Of a DNA stretch of 64,000 bases, positions 26,816-35,863 are shown in pieces; the first letter of the stretch is position 1; the number at the start of each line of letters is the position of its first letter. The translations under genes and the position numbers were made by a program. This DNA is from Levilactobacillus acidifarinae DSM 19394 = JCM 15949. Its GTDB lineage: Bacteria > Bacillota > Bacilli > Lactobacillales > Lactobacillaceae. Under the pieces are notes generated by a model. That model saw only the letters and a program-made list of their open reading frames with translations, made no database searches and was not told the origin of the DNA. The stretch lies in assembly GCF_001434835.1 (NCBI RefSeq), contig NZ_AZDV01000015.1, forward strand, positions 1-64,000, given 5' to 3'.

Positions 26816-27382
26816 ATGACTAAGCCACACTTTATCGCCCTAGTAGGCACGAACGCCGATTTTTCTTACAACCGCATCTTATTGCAGTTCATGAGCCGGA
26901 CCTTTACGGAACAGGCCGAAATCGAGGTTCGCGAAATCGCGGATATTCCGTTGTTTAACGAAAATCAAATGAAGAACCCGCCCGTCAGTGTGACGGCCTT
27001 GAGCGCCGCCATCGATGCGGCCGACGGGGTCATCATTGCCTCCCCCGAGTACGATCACGCGATTCCTGCCGCGTTAAAGAGTGTCTTGGAATGGCTATCG
27101 AGTGCGACCCATCCGTTCAAAAACAAGCCAGTGATGGTGGTCGGGACTTCTTACGGGGTCCAAGGAACGGTGCGTGCCCAGACCAACTTACGCCAAGTCC
27201 TCGATGCACCGGGCGTGCAAGCCTGCGTGTTGCCGGGTAACGAATTCATGTTACCCACGGTCAAAGACAAATTTGACCAACAGGGCCAACTGGTCGACGA
27301 CCGTAGCGTGAGTTTCTTAGGCCAATGCCTCGAAAACTTCGTGCAGTTCGCCGCCATCAAACCCGTCTCCGTTAGCGCCTAA
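26816..27382 (+). CDS. NADPH-dependent FMN reductase family protein
   Basis: A 188-residue flavodoxin-like protein that binds FMN and transfers electrons from NAD(P)H. Family marks are VGTNADFSYNRILLQFM near the start, PLFNENQMKNPPVSV, and ASPEYDHAIPAALKSVLEWLS around residues 75-95. It lies between fumC and the fumarate reductase gene, 26 bases before the latter. In lactobacilli, domains of this kind are often next to or fused with soluble fumarate reductases. It is a reasonable electron donor for the following flavoprotein; that partnership is an inference. Confidence 0.85.
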   Translation: MTKPHFIALVGTNADFSYNRILLQFMSRTFTEQAEIEVREIADIPLFNENQMKNPPVSVTALSAAIDAADGVIIASPEYDHAIPAALKSVLEWLSSATHPFKNKPVMVVGTSYGVQGTVRAQTNLRQVLDAPGVQACVLPGNEFMLPTVKDKFDQQGQLVDDRSVSFLGQCLENFVQFAAIKPVSVSA

Positions 27383-27407
27383 CCTGACTACGAAAGGAAA
27401 ATCCCTT

Positions 27408-28802
27408 ATGGCAGAAAAATTCCAATTTGTACCAACTGATTTAGCTGACTTAAAAGATCGTTATGATCTCGTTGTGATTGGTTCCGGTGGGACCGGGCTA
27501 GTTGCCGCAATGCAAGCCCACGAATTAGGCTTGAAACCGGTCGTCTTAGAAAAGATGCCGAAGTTAGGCGGGAACACCACCCGGGCCTCATCCGGGATGA
27601 ACGCCGCGGAAACCAACGTTCAACTCCACAATCACGTGGTGGACAGTTTTGAAGAGTTCTACGCCGACACCTTCAAGGGTGGGGGCCAACTCAACAATCC
27701 CGAGATGTTACGGTACTTCACCAGTCACAGTGCCTTAGCCATCGACTGGTTAGCCGATCACGGCATCGTCTTGGATGACTTGACGGTCACCGGTGGGATG
27801 CAAAAGAAGCGGACCCACCGGCCAAGTTCCATGGCCCCAATTGGGGGCTTCTTGGTTACCGAACTGTTGAAGCAGGTTCAAGCCGAAAAGATTCCGGTCT
27901 TTACTAACGTGACGGTTACGAAACTGAACTTAACCAACGATAAGGTTACCGGAGTGACGGTGAAGGACGAACAGGCGGATGGCGTGCAAATCGCTGCCGA
28001 CGCCGTTGTTCTGGCCACCGGTGGTTTCGGGGCCAACCAGAAGCTGATCGGTAAATACCGGGAAGACTTGGTCGGCTACAACACCACCAACCAACCCGGC
28101 GCGACCGGCGACGGGATCGAATTGGCCACGGCTGCTGGAGCGGCCTTGGTTGACATGGACCAGATCCAAGTTCACCCAACGGTCCAACAAGACACCGACC
28201 ACGCTTTCCTGATTGGGGAAGCAGTCCGGGGTGAAGGCGCCATTCTGGTGGGGGCCGATGGGCAACGGTTCGTCAACGAACTGGATACCCGGAAGAACGT
28301 CACCAACGCCATCAACCAACTCCCGGAAAAGAGTGCTTACCTGATCTTTGATACGGGGATTCGCTCCCGGGTCAAGGCTGTGGAATTCTACGACCACATT
28401 GGGCTGGTCAAGCACGGTGACAGCATTGCCGACTTAGCGACGACCCTGAACATGGATGCCGACACGTTGTCCAGTACCGTGGCGACCTGGAACCAGGCCG
28501 TTGCGGACCAAAACGATACGGACTTCGGCCGGAACATGGGGATGGATCGCGACATCGCGGCTGGCCCATTCTTCGCCATTCACATTGCGCCCGCCATTCA
28601 CTACACCATGGGTGGGATCAAGATCAACGCCCAAACCCAAGTCCTCAAGGCAGACGGTACCACGTTAAGCGGGCTGTTCGCTGCCGGTGAAGTGGCCGGT
28701 GGGTTACACGGAAACAACCGGATCGGTGGGAACTCCATCGCCGAAACGGTGGTCTTTGGTCGTCAAGCCGGAGAACAAGTTTACACATATTTGAAAGACT
28801 AG
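27408..28802 (+). CDS. Fumarate reductase flavoprotein (soluble, FAD-dependent)
   Basis: A 464-residue FAD enzyme of the fumarate reductase/succinate dehydrogenase flavoprotein family, reducing fumarate to succinate and so reoxidising NAD(P)H indirectly. The FAD-binding GSGGTGLVAAMQAHELG lies at residues 25-42. GGNTTRASSGMNAAET and the active-site region KKRTHRPSSMAPIGGF follow. The C-terminus has HYTMGGIKI and LFAAGEVAGGLHGNNRIGGNSIAETVVFGR. No N-terminal FMN-binding or cytochrome domain and no signal peptide are present, so it acts in the cytosol. It follows the FMN reductase gene by 26 bases, probably as one operon with fumC. Related fumarate/urocanate/acrylate reductases cannot be excluded by sequence alone. 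Confidence 0.88.
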   Translation: MAEKFQFVPTDLADLKDRYDLVVIGSGGTGLVAAMQAHELGLKPVVLEKMPKLGGNTTRASSGMNAAETNVQLHNHVVDSFEEFYADTFKGGGQLNNPEMLRYFTSHSALAIDWLADHGIVLDDLTVTGGMQKKRTHRPSSMAPIGGFLVTELLKQVQAEKIPVFTNVTVTKLNLTNDKVTGVTVKDEQADGVQIAADAVVLATGGFGANQKLIGKYREDLVGYNTTNQPGATGDGIELATAAGAALVDMDQIQVHPTVQQDTDHAFLIGEAVRGEGAILVGADGQRFVNELDTRKNVTNAINQLPEKSAYLIFDTGIRSRVKAVEFYDHIGLVKHGDSIADLATTLNMDADTLSSTVATWNQAVADQNDTDFGRNMGMDRDIAAGPFFAIHIAPAIHYTMGGIKINAQTQVLKADGTTLSGLFAAGEVAGGLHGNNRIGGNSIAETVVFGRQAGEQVYTYLKD

Positions 28803-28896
28803 TTAGATCAGAAACGAGTCTCATAAATAGTTCCGATTCAGTCGTGACCATTTGCTAAGAGAGAAGTTTCAACACATAGAATAGTGGGGCACTATC

Positions 28897-30315
28897 ATGA
28901 CATTGGAAAAAGTAAAGTATAAGAAGTTTATATTGCCACTGCTGATTGGGTTAATCATATGGTTTGCATCACCAGTGAAGCCCGCCAGCGTGTCGATGGC
29001 TGCTTGGCACATGTTTGCCATCTTCGTGGCGACCATCATTGGGTGTATCACCCAACCGTTGCCAATCGCCGGGGTCGCGTTAGTCGGCTTCGTCCTGACC
29101 GTTTTGTTAAACATCGTGCCAATGGATGTGGCCGTTACCGGTTTTGGGAACAAGACCGTTTGGCTGATCGTCATGGCCTACTGTCTGTCACGTGGGTTCG
29201 TGAAGACGGGGTTAGGTCGCCGGATCGCGTTACTCTTCGTGCGGTTGTTCGGGAAAAAGACGTTAGGCTTGGCTTACTCGTTAGTCGGGGTCGATTTGAT
29301 CCTGTCACCAGCGACGCCAAGTAACACCGCCCGTGCCGGGGGGATCGTTTACCCGATCCTGGAATCCTTAGCCAAGACCTTTGGGTCCGATCCTAAGGAC
29401 GGCACGGAACGAAAGATGGGGTCGTTTTTGACCTTCGTTGAATTCCACGGGAACATCATCACGTCCGGGATGTTTATGACGGCCATGGCGCCAAACCTGT
29501 TAGCCGTTTCCTTGGCTAAAGCTGCGCACGTCAACATTACCTGGATGAGTTGGTTCTTAGCCGGCTTAGTTCCCGGGATCATCAGTCTGTTAGTTGTTCC
29601 ATTCTTGATTTACAAGATGTACCCACCTGAAATCAAGGATTCTCCGAACGCCAAAAACTGGGCCGACGGTGAATTGACCGACATGGGACCAATGAGCGTT
29701 GCTGAAAAGATTATGACCGGTGTGTTCATTGGGGCATTGTTACTCTGGATTTTATCAAGCTTCATCGGCATCGACGCTGCGACGGTGGCCTTCTTAGCCG
29801 TTGCTGTGCTGGTCGTTTGTGGGGTCTTATCCGTTAGTGATATTCTCCATGAAACGGGTGCTTGGAGTACCTTGATCTGGTTCTCCATCCTGATCTTCAT
29901 GGCCAATGAATTAACCGCCTTAGGGTTCATTCCTTGGTTATCGAAGGCCTTGGGTGGAAGCTTACACGGCATGAACTGGGGCATTGTCTTAGCCATTCTG
30001 TTGGTCTTCTACTTCTACTCTCACTACCTGTTCGCCAGTGGGACGGCCCACGTCAGTGCCATGTATGCGGCACTGTTAGGGGTTGCCATCGCTGCGGGTG
30101 TACCGCCAATGTTAGCCGCAACGCTGTTAGCAATGTGTGGGGCGCTTTACAGTTCCACTTCTCACTACGCAAGTGGTCCAGCGACATTACTGTTTGGGAC
30201 CGGCTACGTGAAGCAAGCCGATTGGTGGCGGATGAATGCCATCTTGGGTGTCTTCTACATCGTGGTTTGGTTCGGAATTGGGGCCTTATGGACCAAGGTT
30301 CTGGGCTTCTGGTAA
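28897..30315 (+). CDS. DASS family citrate/dicarboxylate transporter
   Basis: A 472-residue integral membrane protein with about 12-14 hydrophobic segments, of the divalent anion:sodium symporter (DASS/CitT) family. Family marks are WHMFAIFVATIIGCITQPLPIAGVAL, the first SNT-type binding motif in LSPATPSNTARAGGIVYPI, and a second hairpin region near SSTSHYASGPATLLFG. By analogy with CitT, the likely role is citrate uptake in exchange for succinate. This fits its place between the fumarate reductase gene and citDEF. Substrate remains inferred; plain succinate or malate carriage is possible. A terminator follows. Confidence 0.85.
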   Translation: MTLEKVKYKKFILPLLIGLIIWFASPVKPASVSMAAWHMFAIFVATIIGCITQPLPIAGVALVGFVLTVLLNIVPMDVAVTGFGNKTVWLIVMAYCLSRGFVKTGLGRRIALLFVRLFGKKTLGLAYSLVGVDLILSPATPSNTARAGGIVYPILESLAKTFGSDPKDGTERKMGSFLTFVEFHGNIITSGMFMTAMAPNLLAVSLAKAAHVNITWMSWFLAGLVPGIISLLVVPFLIYKMYPPEIKDSPNAKNWADGELTDMGPMSVAEKIMTGVFIGALLLWILSSFIGIDAATVAFLAVAVLVVCGVLSVSDILHETGAWSTLIWFSILIFMANELTALGFIPWLSKALGGSLHGMNWGIVLAILLVFYFYSHYLFASGTAHVSAMYAALLGVAIAAGVPPMLAATLLAMCGALYSSTSHYASGPATLLFGTGYVKQADWWRMNAILGVFYIVVWFGIGALWTKVLGFW

Positions 30316-30334
30316 ACTTAAACTGAGTCTAAAC

Positions 30335-30375
30335 GAAGGGCTTGGCAGCCGTGTGCTTGCCAGGTCCTTTTTTGT
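30335..30375 (+). terminator. Terminator after the DASS transporter
   Basis: A 10-bp stem (GGGCTTGGCA / TGCCAGGTCC, with wobble pairs) followed by six T. Confidence 0.85.
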
Positions 30376-30410
30376 CGAGTGGTTAGCGACTAAGAGGGGG
30401 ATGAGTGACT

Positions 30411-30566
30411 AGCCAACGCTTCCGGACCAGTCAGAAACGGGCTGGGCACGGCTTCAAGCCCAGAAACCAGGTCTTGAAGACCAACCTTTATCTAGGCCGG
30501 TAAAAAAACACCGACCAAGATAAAGTTCACCCCTGAGCTCATTTCTGACTGATCCTCCAGCTCACA
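30411..30566 (-). repeat. Structured intergenic repeat, copy C
   Basis: Same family and orientation as copy A. The outer arms are CAGTCAGAAA (30428-30437) and its complement (30542-30551), flanked by near-matches. The core includes GGCACGGCTTCAAGCCC, GGTCTTGAAGACC and GGCCGGT / ACCGACC pairing around an A-rich loop. It lacks the AACGGGGT segment seen in A. The region from 30567 to 30840 is AT-rich spacer with no gene seen. Confidence 0.82.
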
Positions 30567-30865
30567 CTGATTATGACAGTAACTTGAATGCTTTTTTAAT
30601 TAAGCCACAACGACTAATGATTACAATCAGTGATTGCGTTTTAAGACAAACCTTAGTCGAAAAATGGTTGGACCATAGTGGACACGATTTTGAGGTTCTG
30701 AGTTAATGATGAATTCACTAGTTTGAATTGATGGCAACCTTGACTTAGTTTTTGTCAGTGACTGATTGGTTCAGATGACGTGGTGACAAAGGGGTGAAAT
30801 GGGGCCAAGTTAAAAAATGGACTGGGTTAACTGTTCTTGAGCTATTAGCGAAACGGCGCCGACTG

Positions 30866-30982
30866 GCGTCACTGTAGTGAAATTGATGTTAGTCGGCGTT
30901 TTGGGCCGACTTACATCAAGGTCGAGTTCTCGAGACTCGCGGGGTGGGCGAGGCTTGAGAATCGTGCCCACTACAGTGACGC
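30866..30982 (+). repeat. Structured intergenic repeat, divergent copy E
   Basis: Same plan as copies B and D but mostly different bases. The perfect 14-bp outer arms are GCGTCACTGTAGTG / CACTACAGTGACGC. The core still aligns: GTGAAATT, a GTCGGCG / GGCCGAC hairpin, CAAGGTCGAG, GTGGGCGAGGCTTGAGAATCGTGCCCAC. Stem pairing is kept while arm sequence is not. Confidence 0.7.
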
Positions 30983-31026
30983 TTGCTCGGCAGAGTGAAG
31001 CGAGATTAACACCCACCCACCATCTG

Positions 31027-31041
31027 TTGTGAACTTCACAA
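31027..31041. promoter_or_regulatory. TTGTGAACTTCACAA palindrome before citD
   Basis: A perfect 7-1-7 palindrome directly upstream of the AT-rich CitR-type block. The arms match the Rex half-site, but the central gap is three bases shorter than in Rex sites, so the binding protein is uncertain. Confidence 0.5.
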
Positions 31042-31047
31042 AAATAA

Positions 31048-31095
31048 TTTAAAAAATGTAAAAATACCAGATATATTTGAATTATTTAAAAAATG
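31048..31095. promoter_or_regulatory. Probable CitR operator of citDEF
   Basis: TTTAAAAAATGTAAAAATA is followed by CCAG, TAT.TTTGAATT and TTTAAAA. The same succession occurs, inverted, in the mae/citR intergenic region (39903-39950), with 19 identical bases at the start. The block covers the citD -35 box. Confidence 0.7.
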
Positions 31096-31104
31096 AGCTA
31101 TAAT
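31077..31104 (+). promoter_or_regulatory. Promoter of citDEF
   Basis: A TTGAAT -35 box, 16-base spacer and TATAAT -10 box. The -35 lies inside the shared operator block. Confidence 0.7.
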
Positions 31105-31189
31105 TAAGTCAGGAAACAAAAGAGTTTTGGGTAGATAACTTCGTGATTATTTACACGATTAGCTGACACTCGTGAAAGGGATGGACTTA

Positions 31190-31483
31190 ATGGAGATTAA
31201 GCAAACAGCATTAGCGGGTACCTTGGAATCTTCCGATATCCAAATCATGTTGAGTAAAGGAACGGACGGGATCAAGATTACTTTGGACTCCGCCGTTGAA
31301 AAGCAATTTGGCGATCAGATTCGCGATTTGATTACTAAGACCTTACAGGCCTTGGATATCACCGCCGCTAACGTCAAAGCCGTGGACAAGGGGGCCCTGG
31401 ACTGTGTGATTAAGGCACGGACCATTGCCGCCGCACAACGGGCTTTAGGGACCACCGATCAACCTGCATGGGAGGTATTCTAA
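31190..31483 (+). CDS. citD: Citrate lyase acyl carrier protein (gamma subunit)
   Basis: A 97-residue acyl carrier protein of citrate lyase, which carries the acetylated 2'-(5''-triphosphoribosyl)-3'-dephospho-CoA group. The N-terminus [19 protein letters not shown] is the canonical start with the modified Ser (Ser14 or Ser15 of the LESSD motif). I chose the ATG at 31190, nine bases after AAAGGG; an in-frame GTG at 31172 would add six unusual residues. It is the first gene of citDEF, three bases before citE. Confidence 0.95.
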   Translation: MEIKQTALAGTLESSDIQIMLSKGTDGIKITLDSAVEKQFGDQIRDLITKTLQALDITAANVKAVDKGALDCVIKARTIAAAQRALGTTDQPAWEVF

Positions 31484-31485
31484 CG

Positions 31486-32400
31486 ATGGCAGAAAATTCA
31501 GAACGCTTACGCCGGACCATGATGTTTGTACCGGGGAATAACCCCGCAATGGTCAAGGATGCCGGGATCTATGGTGCCGACTCCATTATGTTTGACCTCG
31601 AAGACGCCGTTTCCTTAGCCGAAAAGGACGCCGCTCGAGTATTAGTCTACGAAGCTTTACAAACCCAAGACTACGAAGGGGCCGAATTGGTCGTCCGGGT
31701 AAACGGAATCGATACGCCGTTCTACCACGACGACGTGCGGGCCATGGTCAAGGCCGGGATTGACGTGATTCGCCTGCCGAAGGTTGAATCCGCCCAAATG
31801 ATCAAGGACTTGGTCAAGGATGTCGCCGCCGCCGAAACCGAATTTGGTCGCGAAGCCGGGTCCACCCACGTGATGGCCGCCATTGAAAGCGCCAAAGGAG
31901 TCTTAAACGCCCCAGCCATTGCCGCCGCTTCCGACCGGATGATCGGGGTCGCCTTATCCGCCGAAGACTACACCACCGACATGAAGACCCACCGGTACCC
32001 AGACGGGGCCGAACTCGAATTTGCCCGGAACATGGTGCTCCACGCCGCTCGGGCTGCCGGGATTGCCGCCTTCGATACGGTCTTCACCAACATGGACGAC
32101 ACGGAAGGCTTCTACCGCGAAACCCGTTACATTCACCAACTTGGGTTTGACGGGAAGTCGCTGGTCAACCCACGGCAGATCAAGATGGTCAACAGCGTCT
32201 ACGAACCAACGGCTAAGGAAATCGCCAACGCTCGTAACGTGATTAACGCCATCGCCGAAGCTAAATTAAAGGGTTCTGGGGTCATCTCCATGAACGGTCA
32301 AATGGTTGACCGTCCAGTAGTTTTGCGGGCCCAACGCGTGATGCGGTTAGCCAAAGCGTCGCACTTAGTTGATGAGGAGGGTAATGATATTGAAGAATAA
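31486..32400 (+). CDS. citE: Citrate lyase beta subunit (citryl-ACP lyase)
   Basis: A 304-residue HpcH/HpaI-type aldolase subunit that splits citryl-ACP into acetyl-ACP and oxaloacetate with Mg2+. The N-terminal [19 protein letters not shown] and [20 protein letters not shown] are family signatures, and the metal-binding Glu lies in [16 protein letters not shown]. The ATG at 31486 follows GGGAGGT and starts three bases after the citD stop. Its end overlaps citF by 11 bases. Confidence 0.96.
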   Translation: MAENSERLRRTMMFVPGNNPAMVKDAGIYGADSIMFDLEDAVSLAEKDAARVLVYEALQTQDYEGAELVVRVNGIDTPFYHDDVRAMVKAGIDVIRLPKVESAQMIKDLVKDVAAAETEFGREAGSTHVMAAIESAKGVLNAPAIAAASDRMIGVALSAEDYTTDMKTHRYPDGAELEFARNMVLHAARAAGIAAFDTVFTNMDDTEGFYRETRYIHQLGFDGKSLVNPRQIKMVNSVYEPTAKEIANARNVINAIAEAKLKGSGVISMNGQMVDRPVVLRAQRVMRLAKASHLVDEEGNDIEE

Positions 32401-33928
32401 TGTAAACCGGACCCTGTCCGACGACTTGATGGCCAAACTCGACTACAAGCCATACACCTCAACTGAAATTGGCAATCCCGAAATCCAACGGGTTGCGCCT
32501 AAAGTTCACGTTTCCACGGGGAACGACAAGGTGGTTGATTCCATCGAAGACGTGGTCAAGGCCACGGTCAAAGATGGCATGACCATCTCGTTTCACCACC
32601 ACTTCCGTAACGGGGACTACGTCTTTAACAAAGTGATGCGGGTCATCATCGACGCCGGCATCAAGAACCTGACCTTAGCACCATCGTCTTTGACCGGTGT
32701 GATGAACGACATGGTGATCGAAGCCATCAAGGCCGGGACCATCACCAACATCACTAGCTCCGGGATGCGCGGGTCTTTAGGGGACTTCGTGTCTCACGGT
32801 GGTTTAAAGAACCCCGTGATCTTCCGGTCTCACGGCAACCGGGCGCGGGCCATCGAACACGGCGATATCAAGATCGACGTGGCCTTCCTCGGGGTACCGA
32901 ATGCCGATAAATTAGGGAACGCCAACGGGATGGCCGGTAAAGCCGTCTTTGGGTCTCTGGGGTACGCCTTAATGGACGCCCAATACGCCGACAACGTGGT
33001 GCTGTTGACCGATAACCTGGTCGACTACCCGAACACGCCAGCTTCCATCAAGCAGACCCAAGTGGACTACGTGGTTCAAGTTGACGAAGTCGGTGATCCT
33101 GATAAAATTGGATCAGGGGCAACTCGGTTCACCAAGGACCCGAAGGAATTGAAGATCGCCGGGATGGTTAATGACGTGATTACGCATTCACCATACTTCA
33201 AGGACGGCTTCTCATTCCAGACCGGTTCCGGTGGTGCTGCTTTGGCCGTGACGCGTTACCTGCGTGAAGCCATGATTGCCAACAAGATTACCGCTTCCTT
33301 CGCTTTGGGTGGCATTACCAAGCCAACTACCGACCTCTTAAAGGAAGGCTTAGTTCGTCGGGTCATGGACGTGCAAGACTTCGATAAGGGTGCCGCTGAC
33401 TCGATGCAATCTAACCCGAACCAACAAGAAATTGACGCTTCCTGGTATGCCGATCCCGACAACAAGGGCGCCATGGTCGACCAACTCGACGTGGCCATCC
33501 TGAGTGCCTTGGAAATCGACACCAAGTTCAACGTTAACGTCATGACCGGTTCGGACGGTGTGATTCGGGGGGCCGTGGGTGGTCACCAAGACGCCGCCAC
33601 CAGCAAACTGACCATCATCTCCGCACCGTTAGTTCGGGGTCGGATTGCCACCATCGTGCCCGATGTCACGACCGTCGTGACCCCCGGTGACTCGATCGAC
33701 GTGGTCGTGACCGAAGTTGGGATTGCCATCAACCCTAAGCGCAAGGACTTAATCGCCTGCCTGAGCAACATTCCGGGTGTCCCCGTCTTCACGATTGAAG
33801 ACTTACAAAAACTTGCCGAAAAGAAAGTGGGCACCCCGAAGCCTCTTGAATTCACCGACCGGACCGTTGCCATGGTGGAATACCGTGACGGCAGTATCAT
33901 CGACGAAATCAAGGAAGTTAAGGACTAA
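32390..33928 (+). CDS. citF: Citrate lyase alpha subunit (citrate:acetyl-ACP transferase)
   Basis: A 512-residue alpha subunit exchanging the acetyl group on the carrier protein for citrate, with the start set at a TTG (32390). That codon is about 9 bases after AGGAGG and gives [13 protein letters not shown], in line with known CitF starts; ATG codons at 32369 and 32384 are worse placed. Typical regions are [37 protein letters not shown] near 65-80, [18 protein letters not shown], and [20 protein letters not shown] near 385. It completes the citDEF enzyme, whose activation genes lie on the opposite strand at 35.9-38.3 kb. Confidence 0.95.
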   Translation: MKNNVNRTLSDDLMAKLDYKPYTSTEIGNPEIQRVAPKVHVSTGNDKVVDSIEDVVKATVKDGMTISFHHHFRNGDYVFNKVMRVIIDAGIKNLTLAPSSLTGVMNDMVIEAIKAGTITNITSSGMRGSLGDFVSHGGLKNPVIFRSHGNRARAIEHGDIKIDVAFLGVPNADKLGNANGMAGKAVFGSLGYALMDAQYADNVVLLTDNLVDYPNTPASIKQTQVDYVVQVDEVGDPDKIGSGATRFTKDPKELKIAGMVNDVITHSPYFKDGFSFQTGSGGAALAVTRYLREAMIANKITASFALGGITKPTTDLLKEGLVRRVMDVQDFDKGAADSMQSNPNQQEIDASWYADPDNKGAMVDQLDVAILSALEIDTKFNVNVMTGSDGVIRGAVGGHQDAATSKLTIISAPLVRGRIATIVPDVTTVVTPGDSIDVVVTEVGIAINPKRKDLIACLSNIPGVPVFTIEDLQKLAEKKVGTPKPLEFTDRTVAMVEYRDGSIIDEIKEVKD

Positions 33929-33958
33929 CCTCTTTGTTTGGCAGATGGGGGCAGCATA

Positions 33959-34852
33959 GTGAATACACGAGACTTAGCCTATTTCTCAGCGTTGGTGGAG
34001 TTGAAGAACTACACCGCCGTTGCCGCACGTTTCTCGGTCAGCCAACCCACCATTACGGTGGCGGTCAAGCGACTGGAAACGGAATTTAACGCCACGTTGG
34101 TCCAACGCGACCGCGCTCATAACACGTTGACCATCACCCGACCGGGGTTGATGCTCTATCAACGCGCGCAGATGGTGTTAAAGGACTTGGACTTAGCACA
34201 CAGCGAGGTCCAACGCGCGGACCAATCCACGATTCGTTTCGGCATGCCGCCCATCATCGGGACCCTGTGGTTTCCGTTGGTGGCGGGGGAATTATTCTCC
34301 CGGGGGCTGTTAAAGTACGTGGAGACCTTGGAAATGGGGTCGGGGTACTTACTCCAGGAGTTGCTGGCCGGCAAAATCGACGTGGCGTTACTGGGGTCGG
34401 TTCGTCCGCTCAATGAACGCGGCCTCGATGCCACGTTGTTGGGGGCCCACGAGTTTCGGGCGCTGGTTAGCCCGGAACACCGCTTGGCGACCCGTAAACG
34501 GATTGCGTTTGCGGAACTGGCTAACGAGAACTTCATCTCGTTAACGGGCAAGTTCGTGCATCCCCAGGCGTTACGCGACTACAGTCAGTTTGCGGGGTTT
34601 GACCCGCGCATCGTGTACAACACGCCCAACATCTCGCTGATTAAGGCGTTGGTGGCCTCCGGGTTCGGTGTCAGCCTGATCGTGGGCGACACCGTCAACT
34701 CTAGCGATAAAGTCGTGGCTTTACGCTTGAGCGACCCGGTCGCCGACCGCTTTAACATGTCGTTGGTCGTGCGCAAGAACTTCTTGCCTAACGAGATCCA
34801 ACGCGAGTTTATCAGCGTGTTGTTCGGGCTGCGCCACCATCATGAAGATTAA
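33959..34852 (+). CDS. LysR family regulator
   Basis: A 297-residue LysR regulator, 30 bases after citF and probably co-transcribed with it. The helix-turn-helix is FSVSQPTITVAVKRLETEF (about residues 25-45). The effector domain starts with STIRFGMPPIIGTLWFP near residue 90. It is the intact collinear paralogue of the broken gene at 20.86 kb. The N-terminus MNTRDLAYF resembles regulators of malolactic genes (MleR group). Its ligand may be a di- or tricarboxylate, inferred from its position. The GTG start at 33959 has GGGGG about 10 bases upstream; an ATG seven codons earlier lacks a site. Confidence 0.88.
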   Translation: MNTRDLAYFSALVELKNYTAVAARFSVSQPTITVAVKRLETEFNATLVQRDRAHNTLTITRPGLMLYQRAQMVLKDLDLAHSEVQRADQSTIRFGMPPIIGTLWFPLVAGELFSRGLLKYVETLEMGSGYLLQELLAGKIDVALLGSVRPLNERGLDATLLGAHEFRALVSPEHRLATRKRIAFAELANENFISLTGKFVHPQALRDYSQFAGFDPRIVYNTPNISLIKALVASGFGVSLIVGDTVNSSDKVVALRLSDPVADRFNMSLVVRKNFLPNEIQREFISVLFGLRHHHED

Positions 34853-34866
34853 TAAAGTGTAAGTAA

Positions 34867-34905
34867 AAACCCGTTTACTGGCGTTGGCCGGTGGACGGGG
34901 TTTTT
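34867..34905 (+). terminator. Terminator after citDEF-lysR
   Basis: A stem AAAACCCGT / ACGGGGTTTT with an inner GG / CC stem, then T5. Confidence 0.75.
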
Positions 34906-34983
34906 GTGTAATGGGGGAATTTAACGCTTGTTTCCGCCGGGGGCGCGGCCTATAATCAGACTAATTTCAAAGGGCGTGATCGG

Positions 34984-35448
34984 ATGCGTGTTCGACAATA
35001 CATATGGAATTTAGTAAAGAGTGTGGTCATCATGGCCCTCTTGCTGACCTGGAACCTTCAACATACGGCGCAGGGCTGGCAGTTACCGTTGAATTGGTTT
35101 ACGGGATGGGTTCTGGTAAGCTGGTTGGCGGGTTACCCGTGGTTGCGGCAATGGTATGCCGGTCTGTATAGTCGGGATGATGAGCGGATGGAATCGTACA
35201 AAAACCGGGCGCTGGCGTTACACGAGCAGGATCTGGCCCAGCACCACACGGCCCGGAAGTGGACGCCCAGTGGCTTGCAGGCCAATCCGTGGCTGTACAT
35301 GTCGGGGAACACGCAGACCACCGACGACATCTTGAATCCGATCTACGTGTTCTGCGAGCACCTGTGGGTCACGTTTTGGTTGTTGCTGTTGGGGCCGATA
35401 TTGTTGGCGGGGCACTGGGCAAAACGGGCTTGGTTGCAGCGAAATTAG
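34984..35448 (+). CDS. Membrane protein of unknown function
   Basis: A 154-residue hypothetical protein. Two hydrophobic helices lie near the N-terminus (about residues 12-30 and 38-57) and one near the C-terminus (about 128-147). Between them is a soluble, charged segment with SRDDERMESYKNRALALHEQD. The ATG at 34984 has AAAGGG about 9 bases upstream. It lies 67 bases before another unknown gene in the same direction. No family recognised. Confidence 0.65.
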   Translation: MRVRQYIWNLVKSVVIMALLLTWNLQHTAQGWQLPLNWFTGWVLVSWLAGYPWLRQWYAGLYSRDDERMESYKNRALALHEQDLAQHHTARKWTPSGLQANPWLYMSGNTQTTDDILNPIYVFCEHLWVTFWLLLLGPILLAGHWAKRAWLQRN

Positions 35449-35514
35449 GTTGGACGTTGTTTTTGGTGGACCCCTCTGGCACAATAAAGACAACTATTAT
35501 TGGAAGGTGGCGCC

Positions 35515-35808
35515 ATGAATCCAGAAGAATTGTTTGCTCGGTACCTACGGAAGTATCAGATTGACTTGCAACATCCCGACCATGGTCAGATTACGTTGAC
35601 CTCGGCGGTGTGGCCGCAGCAGCCGGCCTTGCGCCAAACTGTGCAGGCCGCCTTGATGGGTCTCGACGGGGTGCAAACGGCCACGCCGGTTAATGCGGAT
35701 CAACTAGACTTACGGTACGATTCCGCCCAGTTACGGCGGTTGAATCCGTTGAAACTCTTAGCATTGGAACGTCAGATTGGGCGACAGTACCGGCAAGCAG
35801 GTTACTAA
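35515..35808 (+). CDS. Hypothetical 97-residue cytoplasmic protein
   Basis: A small soluble protein starting at an ATG with GGAAGGTGG upstream. The central portion (LRQTVQAALMGLDGVQTATPVNADQLDLRYD) has the rhythm of a small alpha/beta sandwich like heavy-metal-associated domains, but it has no CxxC metal site. It is followed by a strong bidirectional terminator. Function unknown. Confidence 0.62.
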   Translation: MNPEELFARYLRKYQIDLQHPDHGQITLTSAVWPQQPALRQTVQAALMGLDGVQTATPVNADQLDLRYDSAQLRRLNPLKLLALERQIGRQYRQAGY

Positions 35809-35819
35809 CACGAGACTTA

Positions 35820-35860
35820 AAAATGACTTCACCAACTTTAACCGTTGATGAAGTCATTTT
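35820..35860. terminator. Bidirectional terminator between convergent units
   Basis: A stem AAAAATGACTTCA.CAAC / GTTG.TGAAGTCATTTTT. It ends the small plus-strand gene and the mae-citCXG unit on the minus strand. Confidence 0.88.
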
Positions 35861-35863
35861 TGA

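Noticed and set aside
31027-31041. Rex operator at citD
   Set aside because: Half-sites fit, but the gap between TTGTG and CACAA is 5 bases instead of 8.
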